Positions 11,218 through 23,395 of a stretch of DNA of 64,000 nucleotides are shown here, piece after piece. Under the pieces are notes generated by a model. It was not told the origin of the DNA. It worked only from the letters and a program-made list of their open reading frames with translations, and did not search any database. A program made the position numbers and the translations under genes. This DNA comes from Porites lobata (Eukaryota; Cnidaria; Anthozoa; Scleractinia; Poritidae), in the NCBI GenBank assembly GCA_942486035.1, contig CALNXK010000162.1, positions 1,186,001 through 1,250,000 of the forward strand, given 5' to 3'. The stretch's first letter is position 1. Each line of letters opens with the position of its first letter.

Positions 11218-11679
11218 CATATTTAGTACTATTTTCTGATGCAGAATTTTCTTTGAAATCTGTTAGGGTTTACAACCATGTCTGAGGAACTGCTTGTTAG
11301 TATACAAAAAGCAAAATCAGACCTTGCAAAAGCACTAATGTCAGGAGTTAAAGAAAGAGTCGAGCAGGTAAGAAGATCATTTGAGGTTTATTTTATATAC
11401 ATCTATATCAGTACCCAAAACATTCATCTAAGAGGAATTTTGAGGTGTGCAGGCAATTTTCTAGCCACATGATTTTTTTTTCAATTTCTCTTGCATGAAT
11501 ATTCTTGGGTGCTTTGCCTCCCCAGCCCCTTCACTTCCCCATAACGTTTCTTATGATCTGTCCTTAATTATATGAAAGATATCATATATGAAAATCATGT
11601 ATGAGAACTGCGGGGTGAAGAATTATATGAAAGAAGATCATCGCAGTTATAGAGGCAACTTTTGCAATTGGGAAAAGAA

Positions 11680-11752
11680 AGCCTGAAAAATTCAGGCTTG
11701 TAGGGGATTCGAACCCTTGACCTCTGCGTTACCGGTGCAGCGCTCTTACCAT
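11680..11752 (-). repeat. tRNA-like (Thr-like) SINE segment
   Basis: On the minus strand it reads AATGGTAAGAGCGCTGCACC, GGTAACGCAGAGGTC and then the B-box GGGTTCGAATCCCC. The anticodon loop would be CCGGTAA with C at position 33, and the acceptor stem is missing, so it is a tRNA-derived module and not a working tRNA. Confidence 0.6.
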
Positions 11753-11754
11753 TA

Positions 11755-12410
11755 ATGTTCAGGGCGCTCATTTCTATCCTTTGTTGTTACGTTAGTATTT
11801 GGCACATTCTGATTTATCTTTCATTGTTAAATTAGTGATTAGCGTGCTCTGAGTTTTCTTTCGTTGTTACATTAGTGATCAGCGCACTCTCCGTTATCTT
11901 TCATTGTTACGTTAGTGATCAGCGCGCTCTGAGTTTCCTTTCATTATTACGTTAGTGGTCATCGAGCTCTGATTTATCTTTCATTGTCACGTTAGCGATC
12001 AGCGCACCCTGATTTGTCTTTCATTGTTACGTTAGTGAACAGTGCGCTCTCAGTTATCTATCATTGTTACGTACGTTAGTGATCAGAGCGCTCTTATTTA
12101 TTGTTCGTTGTTACGTTAGTGTTTAGCGCGCTCTGATTTAAATTTAATTGTTACTCTAGTGATCAGCGTACTCTGATTTAGCCTGTGAACAGGCCTTTGG
12201 TCGAGCGGGGAACTTTCCTTGCTATTTTTTTCCCAAAACAGAGAGCCTGTTCACAGGTTAGCTCTGATTCACCTTTCATTGTCACGTTACTGATCAGCGT
12301 GTTCTGGTTTATCTTTTATTGTAACGCAAGGGATCAGCGCGCTCTGATTTATCTTTCATTTTCAAATTAGTGATCAGCGCGCTCTCATTTATCTGTCATT
12401 GTTACGTTAT
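11755..12410. repeat. 40-bp minisatellite inside the intron transposon
   Basis: About 14-16 copies of a unit containing TTACGTTAGTGATCAGCGCG and CTCTGATTTATCTTTCATTG. Neighbouring TTACG landmarks at 11907 and 11947 are 40 bp apart. A 76-bp palindromic-ended element interrupts the array at 12182-12257. Confidence 0.85.
12182..12257. mobile_element. 76-bp mini-MITE nested in the 40-bp array
   Basis: Perfect 13-bp inverted ends CCTGTGAACAGGC / GCCTGTTCACAGG, flanked by TTAG on both sides (12178-12181 and 12258-12261), which fits a short target duplication. Confidence 0.7.
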
Positions 12411-12877
12411 AAACCCGTCATATAATTCTTCACCCCGCAGTTGTCATATATGATTTTCTAATATTCATAACTACATCATAATCTGTCCTTAAGTAATCCA
12501 ATCTTTCTCAATATAGATCCTGTTCTTGTTAAAGCAAAGCTATGAAACAATGGTTTTGACTACTACCAAAATTTGAAAATTTTCCATGTTTTTATTTTAC
12601 ATAAAATAGGCAAGGAAAATGTGTTTGACGATATTCTAGAAAGAAAAAAAGCTTTTCTAGACTATAAAAACAAGGAGTTAAAAAAGGCGAAAAACTGGGA
12701 TTTTTTCAAAGGGGTTAGTCCATGGTTTTTGTCCAAAATTTGTAATTTTTTACCGTGTTGAATTCACACGTAAAGGTTGAGGATGATCGTCCGGGTGAAC
12801 GTAGTCCTGAATAGGACTGTTGTTGTTGACAGTGACTGACCTTTCGACAAAATGTGCGGTAGTCATCTTCAGAGTCG

Positions 12878-12975
12878 ATCACCCGGACGATCACACTCAA
12901 CCTACTTATGAGATAATTACATTATGATAGCATATGAAACTGCCACTAAGTAGAGTAATATACGGGGAAAACTAT
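12878..12975. repeat. Direct-repeat module, copy 2
   Basis: Second copy of the module at 11128-11217 (CACCCGGACGATCACACTCA, then GAAACTGCCACT and GGGGAAAACTATGCTA). Confidence 0.65.
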
Positions 12976-15623
12976 GCTAAATTGTGGGTACTTTAGGCCC
13001 AATAGACGATTTAGTGATCACGCGTATTAACTTAATTGCCTTTTGCTGAAATGTGTTAATTGCAGTGTAGGAAAAAATTGGAAGACAGGAAAAATGAATG
13101 GGTAAACAAACTCCGGATGAGAGAATATGAGCCCGTTGAAGAAGACTTCGACATTGATGATTTTCGACAACCGCCCCTCGAATGTTTGGATGAACCTAGT
13201 GATGAGGAAGTAGGAAGCACTGGTTGGGAAGACGAGGATAATCCCAACAACAGCGTCGACGAAAAGCAGAAGGTATCTAAAAAGGCAGTTAAAGGTGAAA
13301 ACAACGGTGGCCACTCTCGTCAGACCAGAAAAAAGTATCTTTGCCCCATTAAAGGGTGTAAATCACAGGTACGTGATCTTCCTCGCCATTTGAGAGACGT
13401 TCATAAATGGGCCAGAGAAAAAGCTAAAAAGGCGACCTCCAGGTTTGGAATGCGGGAAAGCTTTTCGTCTACTAACATGGACGGAAAAGGAAAAGACCGC
13501 AAGTGGAAAGACTATCATTACCACCGCAAGTGCCCAATTTCAGGTTGTCACTCGATAGTAAAGCGACTTTCCTAACATTTACGGCAAGTACACAAGGAAA
13601 TAAGGAAGGGCTCATCGGAATACAAAGCCATATTAAAAGAAGCTCGGCCAAGAAAACCTTCGCGATCATCAGCACTGGTGTCAAGAAGAACTGAAGAAGC
13701 CGAAATAAGCCTCAGTAGCAACAGTGATAATAACAGCGTAGCTGGAACTAGCGTGAAAGGTGACGGCAACAAGGATAGCGGCACAGAAAATTCAGATAGT
13801 ATCAGTGATGGTGACAACTGTGGCTATGAAGGCACACCTGACAGTGATTCACAAACGGAAGCTGAAAGCACTGGCAATTTAGAAATGAGCCATGGCATAT
13901 TTGGTTCTTTCATAAGCTGGCTACAGACAACTGATGGTGGAAGGAAACCGCACAAAATGTCGAAACAGCATGCCTCACAGGTAGAAAACATTCTTACTGT
14001 TATTGACCCGAACAAAGATCTGGCGTCGCTATTTGATCGTAAACTTATTCGTGACACTTTCTTAAGAGATCACGCTGAAAAAACCTACAAACCTGACACT
14101 ATTAAATCGTACTTGTTAAGTCTACGATATTTCTGCAGCTTTGTCTTAACAGAGCGTCCTGAGGGCCTAAATGTGGACGATGCTACTATTAATGTAATTG
14201 ATGAGAAAGCCCGTTTGTGGTCGACTTCATACAAGAAAGATTGTCAACGTAGGCATTTGGAGAAACAGGATGAAGATATTTCTAACTTGATAACAGCTGA
14301 GATGGTGACTACATTTGAGCAGAGTGAATCAACACGAAGAGCAGTGTCCCTCATTGGTCAGCTTAGTGGGGCTCACTGTATTCAACTTAACCAAGAACAG
14401 TACACACTAATTAGAGATTTCATCCTAACTGAAATGACAATTGCTAATGCCCATAGATCGGGTGTGCTAGCTAACATGACTATAGGTGAGTTCAACAAAT
14501 CAAAGCATGAAAGCAATGGAAGCTACGTAATAAGTGTAAAGAACCATAAGACTGCATCCATTCATGGTCCTGCCAGAGTCGTGCTTTCACCTAAACTGTT
14601 TGGTTACCTGAAAGTGTACGTTAATGAAGTGAGAAGTGTAGTAAATTCGACCAAAGATGAAAATGACTCTGTGATATTGTCGTGGAGTGGAGCAAAGGTC
14701 GTGTCAGGCCAAATATCAACTGCAATCAACGCCGCTTGAAAAAAAAAGCAGGGTTAGAGGGTCATACCAGTTCAACTCTTTTCCGAAAGTCAGCGGTGAC
14801 TGCCGTACATACCAGCCACAAAGACATGACAGGAAAACTCGCTGATCTCATGGCACACAAAGAGTCGACAGCCCAAAGGTACTACAAACTTCACGAGAAA
14901 CAAAAATCCTGTGTTGAAGCAGCAGCCGAGCTTCCCTCCATTATGAGAACAACAAAAAAAGTACTGGAGGGAGGCGATTCCATTACTACTATGGAAGAAG
15001 ATATTCCTGCTGGTACTAAAGATAGCACGGAGAAACATGTAACCTGGAACAAGCAACAAATAGAAGCCATAAGAGAGTTTTTCCGTGAAGAAATCGACCA
15101 GAAGTCGGTAACAATGGCACTTGTCAGAGAAAAGATAACACATAATGCGATCCTTTGCAATCACGACCCTAAAAAGATCTGCGACAGAGTTCGCAGTGAA
15201 TGGCGTCACAAACGTGATGAAAGTCACTTGGAGACTGCTGGTGCAGTTGACCCTCCAGACGAAGAAGAAACTTTTTCAGACAAAATGAGTCGCTATATGT
15301 CAAGTTCAAGTGTTTCAGAATTTGTGCCACCATCAAATTCAAGTTACGTGAGCCGAAACCTTTTTTCCTTAAGGGAAAAGGAGGATCTCCTTCGGCTATT
15401 TAAGCCTACAATCAAGAGTGGAATTATCTCAAAACCAGCCGTAAAGAACATTCTTGAAGAAGACGAGGCTGGGAGGCAATTCTTAAAAAAGTTTACCGTA
15501 GATCAGATTGTCAACCGTTTAAAATATGAGAGGCGGATGAACCAAAAGCGTACTTAAGCTAGGTTCACTGTTATGTCTTTTTGTAGAGGTTTCTGATGCC
15601 AGTTTAAATAAGATGAAAAAGAT

Positions 15624-15720
15624 GAAGCTGGGAGGCAACGCTTGCCTAAATTTACTGTATTAGAAATCCTTAACCGCTTACAATATGAGGGACGGATTAA
15701 AACAAAAGCATACTTAAAGA
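15624..15720 (+). repeat. Decayed duplicate of the recombinase gene's last codons
   Basis: GAAGCTGGGAGGCAACGCTT through CTTAACCGCTTACAATATGA matches the end of the coding region at 15461-15557 (GAGGCTGGGAGGCAATTCTT through GTCAACCGTTTAAAATATGA). It would translate as a diverged copy of the C-terminal helix ending in a stop. It lies just downstream of the stop codon. Confidence 0.75.
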
Positions 15721-15731
15721 GAGCTAGGTGT

Positions 15732-15960
15732 TGTCTCTTTTTAGAGGTTTGTCATGTTAATATTAACAAGGCGTAGTTGATTTGAAGCTAGTTTTGTTGT
15801 CATGTTATGTCTCTTTTTAGAGGTTTGTCATGTTAATATTAACAAGGCGTAGTTGATTTGAAGCTAGTTTTGTTGTCATGTTATGTCTCTTTTTAGAGGT
15901 TTGTCATGTTAATATTAATAAGGCGTAGTTTTTTTGTCATGTTGAAATAAGTAACACACT
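15732..15960. repeat. 76-bp tandem repeat, three copies
   Basis: TGTCTCTTTTTAGAGGTTTG recurs at 15732, 15808 and 15884, with GTCATGTTAATATTAACAAG in each. It lies in the 3' flank or 3' UTR of the recombinase gene. Confidence 0.9.
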
Positions 15961-17499
15961 TCCTGTTTTTCATGTTCAAAGTACTTTGAAATTTGATTGT
16001 GATAATTGATTGGTAAGTCGAACTCTTGCTTTCTTTAAAATTTCCAAGAGTTATTGTAAATCAAATTTTTTTTCGGCAATACTGTTATTAATTATCTTAA
16101 GTAAGGAGACTTTTATATTCATTGAAAGGATGAAACCCGAAATTAAAAAAAAAAGACAAGCATTTTAGTCTTAATATTTACATTATACTTGCTAATAATT
16201 TGACAAAAAAAAATTTTAAAAGGTTTTTCTCAGTCATCTGTATTGACAAGAGTTTTCCGCGATGCTCACAAAGAACAAGTAGCGTTGAGGTCACTTTAGA
16301 CCTCATGAGAGCCTTCCTTTGGTGATTCATACCAGACTAAGATGGCGTTTCGCACATAATGACCGCACAGCACCCTCATTTATAAGCCCGACCAAATTGA
16401 AAGCCGCGCACCAAAAGAAAAAGCCACTTAAAATAAGCCCACGGCTAAACGGTCAAACATTTTCGTTGAATACCGTGTTGGAAGAGCATGTTGATCAATG
16501 ATCGTTAAGCCATCTCATGTTGTGCATGACAAAAGCAATGTTGGAGATAAATGTTTGATCGTTGAGCTGATGCTTTATATAAACCTCCGCGGGGTTATGG
16601 TTGACAATTGCCCTCATATGCAAAATTAATCCATACCATATCGGAAACTGTGCTTAGACAAATCGAGGATGCACTCTAGTAACTCGCGCGTATATTAAAG
16701 AAAGTACTTACAGTTAAAATATACAGTCAGTATGCCAGAAAAAATATTTTGCTTGAACAGGGGCCGCGAGGAATCGGTAGGTAATGATGACGTTTCTATT
16801 GTTTGCGCCCGCAAGTGCGAAATAGTTAGGATGACGTAAAGACTGAAAATCCCAAAGGGACCGCCTAGGTAGATTTCGTGACATTTCTTGTGCAGTCATA
16901 CTTGGATACTCTTTTGCGTTACGTGTTATCAGTGACATTCTGTGGAGCAGTTGTTTTTACCGTATGGAAAAAAGGACAGTCTTCAAAGCAGAGGGAGGGA
17001 AAAGGTGTCCAAAACACACAGCTGGCATGTCGTTGAGGTCAAATATCATAGGCTGCGGAATCTGGAGGGCTAGGGAAGTGCCCCCTCTTGTTTTTGTTTT
17101 TTTGTTGTTGTCGTTTTTTTGTGGGGAAGGGGGCACATCCCCCTCACTTTTGTAGAATAATAAATATTAACATTCTTTTATTTTTCCACGGTAAGTCGTT
17201 AGGACATAAATTTACTGTTTTGGAAAGTTCAGGTTAACGCCGACTCGTCTGTTTAAAACACGAAACAACGTAGGTAGCCGGTTGGATTTGGGACATTTCA
17301 TTTTTTTTTTCGCATTCCCCCCCAACCCCTATGGAAGGCTATCCTACGTAGTTTTTGTTGCTGGCACCATTGAAGATTGCATCCGAGGAGTCCAAAATAT
17401 GGTCGACGTCTAAGAATAGGACAGAGACCAGCTTTTATTGTTTATAGGGGGAGGGAGGGGGTGGGGCGGAAAATGTGGCTAAAGTGCCCTAACCCCCGA
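15961..17499. other. No gene seen
   Basis: Unique sequence with homopolymer runs and a G-rich tract near 17450-17470. A minus-strand frame at 16938-16714 is open but shows no splice-supported continuation or recognisable motif. Confidence 0.4.
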
Positions 17500-17700
17500 G
17501 ACAAAAATGCCCTAATGTGATCAGAGTGCCCTAAAGTGACCGAAGTGCCCTAACCTCTGTGACAAAAATGCCCTAATGTGACCGAAATGCCCTACTCAAT
17601 GTTACCAAAATGCCCTACGTGACGAAAGTGCCCTACCTAACGTGACATAAATGCCCTAATGTGGCATAGATGCCCTATTGCACGTTGCATAAATGCCCTT
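17500..17700. repeat. Short tandem repeat of TGCCCTA-N(8-12)
   Basis: About ten irregular copies of AAATGCCCTAATGTGAC and variants with a period near 19 bp. Confidence 0.8.
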
Positions 17701-17706
17701 CAATCT

Positions 17707-17708
<2 letters not shown>

Positions 17709-17749
<41 letters not shown>

Positions 17750-17750
17750 G
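17709..17750. repeat. (CT)n microsatellite
   Basis: About 40 bp of uninterrupted CT dinucleotides directly after the TGCCCTA array. Confidence 0.95.
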
Positions 17751-18301
17751 ATTCATCTGTCCGTATCTGCTACGTTTTCTCCTTTTGAAAATTTTAAAAC
17801 GTTTTATATATCAAACCTCACTTCTTTTGGGCAAGCCAATAAGCTAAGCTTTTACATACCCAAAATACGTTCTCCCTTTTCTAATTTATTTTACTTTTCC
17901 AGAATATTTTCTAGTTCAAACCAACTTAACGTAGCAAATACGCATTTCTTGGTACATCAACCAAAAATTTTGTAAAATTTGCCAAACAAAACGGATTTGT
18001 AAGGTCCTTAGGGTAATAAAAATTACTATTAAACCCCTCCGTGTTTGGAAATATTTTCAATTTTGCTTTAACTTAAATTAAGGACTAAACGTTGTTCTCA
18101 GGTACATGTTCGGCACCAGTTTCAGACTCAAGATTTTTTTTAGACAACCCAAAACGTATTTGCTGTAAAAATAATAACCCTTTGTGATACCTTCTCCAAT
18201 TTTTATGTGGAAAGTAAGCGCTTCACAAAAGAAACTCTTCCGAAACAATTTTTGAGGTGTCAAAGCACTTTGAATGCATTTTTTATCCAAAAACCTATTC
18301 C

Positions 18302-18775
18302 GTAGCAAATACTCGTTTTTGCAGCAAATACGCACTTTGGTTTTCGCTCAGACAAGAAACATGTAATTTATTTCGAAGTTAAGCCGTGATAAAAGAAGAT
18401 CAACAATGCATAATGATGCCTACCAAACAGGGAACAGCCAGCCAAAGTTAGCCATTAATATTACCCGCTGCAGAAGCTTATTTTACACAAAACTGTGTAA
18501 AATGCGGATCATAAGGTAGCAAATACTCGTTTTTGCAGCAAATACGCACTTTGGTTTTCGCTCAGAAAAGAAACATGTAATTTATTTCGAAGTTAAGTCG
18601 TGATAAAAGAAGAGAAGCAATACATAATGATGCCTACCAACCAAGGCACAGCCAGCTAAAGGTAGCCATGAATATTACCCGCTGTAGAAGCTTATTTTAC
18701 AAGGAACTGTGTAAAATGCGGATGATATGGTAGCAGATATTTGTTTTTGCAGCAAATACGCACTTTAGTTTTCGA
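18302..18775. repeat. 214-bp tandem repeat, two full copies and part of a third
   Basis: GTAGCAAATACTCGTTTTTG starts copies at 18302 and 18516. A diverged third copy starts at 18730. Each copy carries the motif GCAAATACGCACTTTGGTTT. The same GTAGCAAATAC motif forms palindromes at 24.36-24.62 kb. Confidence 0.9.
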
Positions 18776-19529
18776 AATCCTATTTATTTAAACGTTATGT
18801 CTTGGAGAAGGAAGAAAATCAAAGGAAGATGATGTTCAATTTACAAATAACAACCATCAAAAGAAAAACAGAGATATAACCTGGTTTATATCCATTATAT
18901 TTATCACACATTTGGAAATAACACGTGATGCAGTTTGCAGCTATTGCGCACTTTTGGCTGGAGTTAAAAACACCGGCTAAAAGGTCTAAAGTTAGCATAC
19001 TATAAAGGCTTACACGCTTTAAGCCATGCAGACAGGAAATGACAATCTGGCTTTGAATGTCTGGATAAACAGTGTACAATTTTGGTCTATTAAATTCGTA
19101 CCTCGTTCGTATAGAGAAGTCTCGCGCGCGGTTGCTCGCATGACCCACACTAGAGCTAATGATGCCACACATGATGCTAATAAATCATGCTTGTAAATTT
19201 TTACCGTTTTTTTTTACTTTAGTCAATGAACAAAAAAGACAAAAGGAATTGCAAGGCTCAGTTCTCCCAAAATATTACGCTCACTGACAAAAGAAAAATG
19301 ATGCGCGCGTATCTAAAATTTTAATGCATGAAGAAGGGGTGCACATGCAAAACAGGAGGTTGTAGCTGGAGGACGCTTATCAGAGGAAGAATGTTGTAGC
19401 TTTTACAAAAAACTGCAAGGATGATAAATTCTCTTAGCCGCACGTCGTAAGGAAGGAGATAAACTTTCGCAGGACGGCGTACCGGCGCACTTTTAAAAAG
19501 CGGCTCAAACATTTTGCCAAACGAATGTT
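18776..19529. other. No gene seen; left flank of the satellite
   Basis: Contains an isolated CAGCTATTGCGCACTTTTGG (18938), resembling the preceding repeat family. No supported coding exon was found. Confidence 0.4.
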
Positions 19530-22500
19530 CCAATATATGGCTACGTAGGGTTTTATAGGGCTCTGTAGGACTGTAGGGTTCTGTACGCCTATGCAAGGTT
19601 AAGTAGCGCTTATGTAGGGATTACATAGCGCTGCATAGCTGTGTATGGCCGTACATAGCCGTACATAACCGTATATAGCCCTTATAGCCGTATATACTCC
19701 TATATAGCCGTCTATACTACTACATAGCCGTATATAACCGCACATATAGCCGTGCATAGCTGTACATAGCCGTGCATATCCGTACATAGCCGTAAATACC
19801 CTTGCATGGCCGAATGTAGCTGTCCATAGCCGTGCATAGGCGTATTTAGCCGTGCATAGCTGTACATATTAGCCTTACATACCCCGCCAAAGCCGTACAT
19901 AGACGTGAATAGCCGTGCATAGCCGTACATAGCCGTGCATGGCCGTACATAGCGGTGCATGTCTGTAGATAGCCGTACATAGCCTTGCATAGACCTGCAA
20001 AGCCGTACATAGACGTAAATAGCCGTGCATGGCCGTACATGCACAGCCATAGATAGCAGTACAAATCTGTGCATAGCCGTAAATAGCCGGAGATAGCCGT
20101 GCATAGCTGAACATTATCGTACATAGACGTGAACAGCCTTGCCTTAAGCCTACATGGCCGTGCATAGCCCTTCATAGCCGTACATAGCTGTACATAACCG
20201 TACATAGCTATACATAGCCGTACATAGCCTTACATAGCTCAGCAAAGCCGTACATAGAGGTGAAAAGCCATGCAAATAGCTGTACATAGCCGCACATACC
20301 CGTACATTGCCGTACTTGGCCATACATAGCCCTGCAAAGCCGTACGTAAACGTAAATAGCCGTGCATGGCCGTAAATAGCCGTTCATAGCCCTACATAGC
20401 CGTACATAACCGTAAATACCCGTGCATAGCCGTATTTAGCCGTGCATAGCTGTACATATCCTTACATACCCGTACATAGCCTTACATAGCTCAGCAAAGC
20501 CGTACATAGAGGTGAAAAGCCGTGCATAGCCGTACATGGCCGCGCATAGCCTTACTTAGCCGTATATAGCCGTATTTGGCCGTGTATAGCCGCACATAGC
20601 CTTACATACCCGTACATAGCCTTACATAGCCCTGCAAAGCCGTACTTAGACGTACATAACCGTGCATAGCCGTAAATAGCCGTGAATGGCCGTACATAGC
20701 CGTAGCTAGCCGTTCGTAGCTGTACATAGCCGTAGCTAGCCGTGCATAGCCGTACATAGCCGTGCCTAGACGTGCATAGCCGTACATAGCCGTGCATGGC
20801 CATACATACCCGTACATGGCCGTAGGTAACCGTGCATAGTCGTACATAGCTGTGCTTGGCCGAACATAGCCGTGCCTAGACGTGCATAGCCGTAGGTAGC
20901 CGTGCATAGCCGTACATGGCTGTGCATGGCCATACATAACCGTGCCCAGACGTGCATAGCCATACATACCCGTGCATGGCCGTAGATAGCCGTGCATAGC
21001 CGTACATAGCCGTGCATGGCCATACATACCCGTACGTGGCCGTAGGTAACCGTGCATAGTCGTACATAGCTGTGCTTGGCCGAACATAGCCGTGCCTAGA
21101 CGTGCATAGCCGTAGGTAGCCGTGCATAGCCGTACATGGCTGTGCATAGCCATACATACCCGTGCATGGCCGTAGATAGCCGTGCATAGCCGTACATAGC
21201 TGTGCATGGCCGTAAATAGCGTGCCTAGACGTACATAGCCGTAGGTAGCTGTGAATGGCCATACATAGCCGTACATGGTCGTAGGTAGCCATGCATAGCC
21301 GTACATAGCTGTGCATGGCCGTAAGTAGCCGTGCCTAGACGAACATAGCCGTAGGTAGCCGTGCATAGCCGTACATGGCTGTGCATAGCCCTACAAAGCC
21401 GTACGTAAACGCAAATAGCCGTAAATAGCCGTGCATGGCCGTAAATAGCCGTTCATAGCCCTAAATAGCCCTACATAGCCGTACATAACAGTAAATACCC
21501 GTGCATGGCCGTATATAGCTGTGCATAGCCGTGTATAGCCGTATTTAGCGGTGCATAGCTGTACATAGCGTTACATACCCGTACATAGCCTTACATAGCC
21601 CTGCAAAGCCGTACTTAGACGTACATAATCGTGCATAGCCGTAAATAGCCGTGAATGGCCGTACATAGTCGTAGATAGCCGTTCATAGCCGTACATAGCC
21701 GTAGCTAGCCGTGCATAGCCGTACATAGCCGTGCCTAGACGTGCATAGCCTTACATAGCCGTACATGGCCGTAGGTAACCGTGCATAGTCGTACATAGCT
21801 GTGCTTGGCCGAACATAGCCGTGCCAAGACGTACATAGCCATAGGTAGCCGTGCATAGCCGTACATGGCTGTGCATGGCCATACATAGCCGTGCAAAGAC
21901 GTGCATAGCCATACATACCCGTGCAAAGACGTAAATAGCGTGCCTAGACGTACATAGCCGTAGGTAGCTGTGCATAGCTGTGAATGGCCGTACATAGCCG
22001 TGCCTAGACGTGCATAGCTGTATTTAGCCGTGCATAGCTTTACATATCCTTACATACCCGTACATAGCCTTACATAGCTCAGCGAAGCCGTACATAGAGG
22101 TGAAAAACCGTGCATAGCCGTAGCCGTGGCTGGCTGTGCATGGCCATACATAGCCGTGCCCAGACGTGCATAGCCATACATAGCCGTGCATGGCCGTAGG
22201 TAGCCGTGCATAGCCGTACATAGCTGTGCATGGCCGTACATAGCGTGCCTAGACGTACATAGCCGTAGGTAGCCGTGCATGGCCATACATAGCCGTACAT
22301 GGTCGTAGGTAGCCATGCATAGCCGTACATAGCTGTGCATGGCCGTACGTAGCCGTGCCTAGACGTACATAGCCGTAGGTAGCCGTGCATAGCCGTACAT
22401 GGCTGTGCATAGCCCTGCAAAGCCGTACGTAAACGTAAATAGCCGTAAGTAGCCGTGCATGGCCGTAAATAGCCGTTCATAGCCCTAAATAGCCGTACAT

Positions 22501-23304
22501 AGCCGTACATAACAGTAAATACCCGTGCATGGCCGTATATAGCTGTGCATAGCCGTGCATAGCCGTATTTAGCCGTGCATAGCTGTACATAGCGTTACAT
22601 ACCCGTACATAGCCTTTCATAGCTCAGAAAAGCCGTACGTAGAGGTGAAAAGCCGTGCATAGCCGTACATTGCCGTGCATGGCCATAAATAGCCGTGTCC
22701 AGACGTGCATAGCCATACATAGCCGTGCATGGCCGTAGGTAGCCGTACATAGCTGTGCATGGCCGTAAATAGCGTGCCTAGACGTACATAGCCGTAGGTA
22801 GCCGTGCATGGCCATACATAGCCGTACATGGCCGTAGGTAGCCATGCATAGCCGTACATAGCTTTGCATGGCCGTACATAGCCGTGCCTAGACGTACATA
22901 GCCGTAGGTAGCCGTGCATAGCCGTACATAGCCGTGCAAGGCCATACATAGCCGTACATGGCCGTAAATAGGCCGTGCATAGCCCTACAAAGCCGTACTA
23001 ACTGTAAAAACCCGCACATAGCCATACATGGCTGACATAGACGTGCATAGCCGTAAATAACCGTATATAGCCGTTAATAACCCTACATAGCCATACATAG
23101 CAATATATAGCTGTTAATGGCCGGACATAGCCATGCATAGTTGTGCATAGCCGTACATAACCGTACATAGCCGTACATAGCCGTGCTTGGCCATATATAG
23201 CCGTGCATAGTCGTGCATAGCGGTACATTGTCACCCATGGTCGTACAATGCCGTGCATGGCCGTACACTGCCGTACATAGCCGTGCGTAGCCGTACCTAG
23301 CCGT
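19530..23304. repeat. Decanucleotide satellite (unit ATAGCCGTRC)
   Basis: The unit is 10 bp, alternating mostly between CATAGCCGTA and CATAGCCGTG, with variants such as CGTGCCTAGA and CGTAGGTAGC. Higher-order structure exists: a block starting CGTAGGTAACCGTGCATAGT recurs at 20821, 21041 and ~21770, and a block with GTACATAGAGGTGAAAAGCC recurs near 20248, 20501, 22090 and 22632. Because 10 is not a multiple of 3, the minus strand reads as the same ten-residue repeat (LCTAMHGYVR-like) in every frame without stops, giving apparent frames up to 254 codons. These are repeat artefacts. The extreme left flank (19535-19615) carries units of the opposite orientation (CTACGTAGGG, CTGTACGCCTATGCAAGG). 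Confidence 0.95.
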
Positions 23305-23395
23305 TTGCATGGCCCTTAGGGATAACATACTTAATTGTAAAGTTATTTGATATAAGATTACCGTGGGTAAATAAAGTTTTCACTCACTCACTGTA
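23305..23395. mobile_element. Retroelement 3' tail inserted in the satellite
   Basis: A non-satellite stretch ending in AAATAAAGTTTTCACTCACTCACT, a polyadenylation-signal-like end followed by a short simple-repeat tail, sits between two satellite parts. It is probably the truncated 3' end of a non-LTR element. Confidence 0.45.

Larger units (their letters stand above)
11590..12458. mobile_element. Non-autonomous transposon with 41-bp TIRs and internal repeats
   Basis: The left end (11590-11630, GAAAATCATGTATGAGAACT then GCGGGGTGAAG) is the reverse complement of 12418-12458 with two mismatches. Inside are a tRNA-like segment and an array of 40-bp repeats. It lies wholly within intron 1 of the recombinase gene. 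No transposase is encoded. Confidence 0.85.
11278..15557 (+). pseudogene. Crypton-like tyrosine recombinase with zinc fingers, two lesions
   Basis: Exon 1 (11278-11367, 30 codons) ends in donor GTAAGA. The main exon starts after TTAATTGCAG at 13066 in matching phase 0 and runs to TAA at 15555-15557. Order of parts: acidic segment; two C2H2-type fingers (CPIKGC..HLRDVH and CPISGC..HLRQVH); a Ser/Asp-rich linker; a tyrosine-recombinase domain; and a basic C-terminal region with two similar helical DNA-binding-like segments. Candidate catalytic residues are Arg in AHRSGVL (14455-14457), Lys in VKNHKTA, Arg in TLFRKSAVT (Thr where the family often has the His of HxxR), His in LMAHKES and Tyr in AQRYYKL. 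Lesions: an in-frame TAA at 13573-13575 inside finger 2, and a frameshift in the A9 run near 14738, where GCT-TG-A9 fits loss of one G from TGG. Both could be real decay or, for the homopolymer, an assembly error. A small extra exon around 12610-12712 is possible but its entry phase does not fit. Confidence 0.75.

Noticed and set aside
12610..12712. Possible extra exon of the recombinase gene with charged, helical translation
   Set aside because: A weak acceptor precedes it and its donor phase fits the main exon, but its entry phase does not match exon 1, so it is not included.
16714..16938. 74-codon minus-strand frame
   Set aside because: No recognisable domain and no splice-linked neighbours.
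20602..21366. 254-codon minus-strand open frame and many overlapping ones in the 19.6-23.7 kb region
   Set aside because: They follow automatically from a stop-free 10-bp repeat; all frames give the same peptide and there are no start, splice or domain signals.
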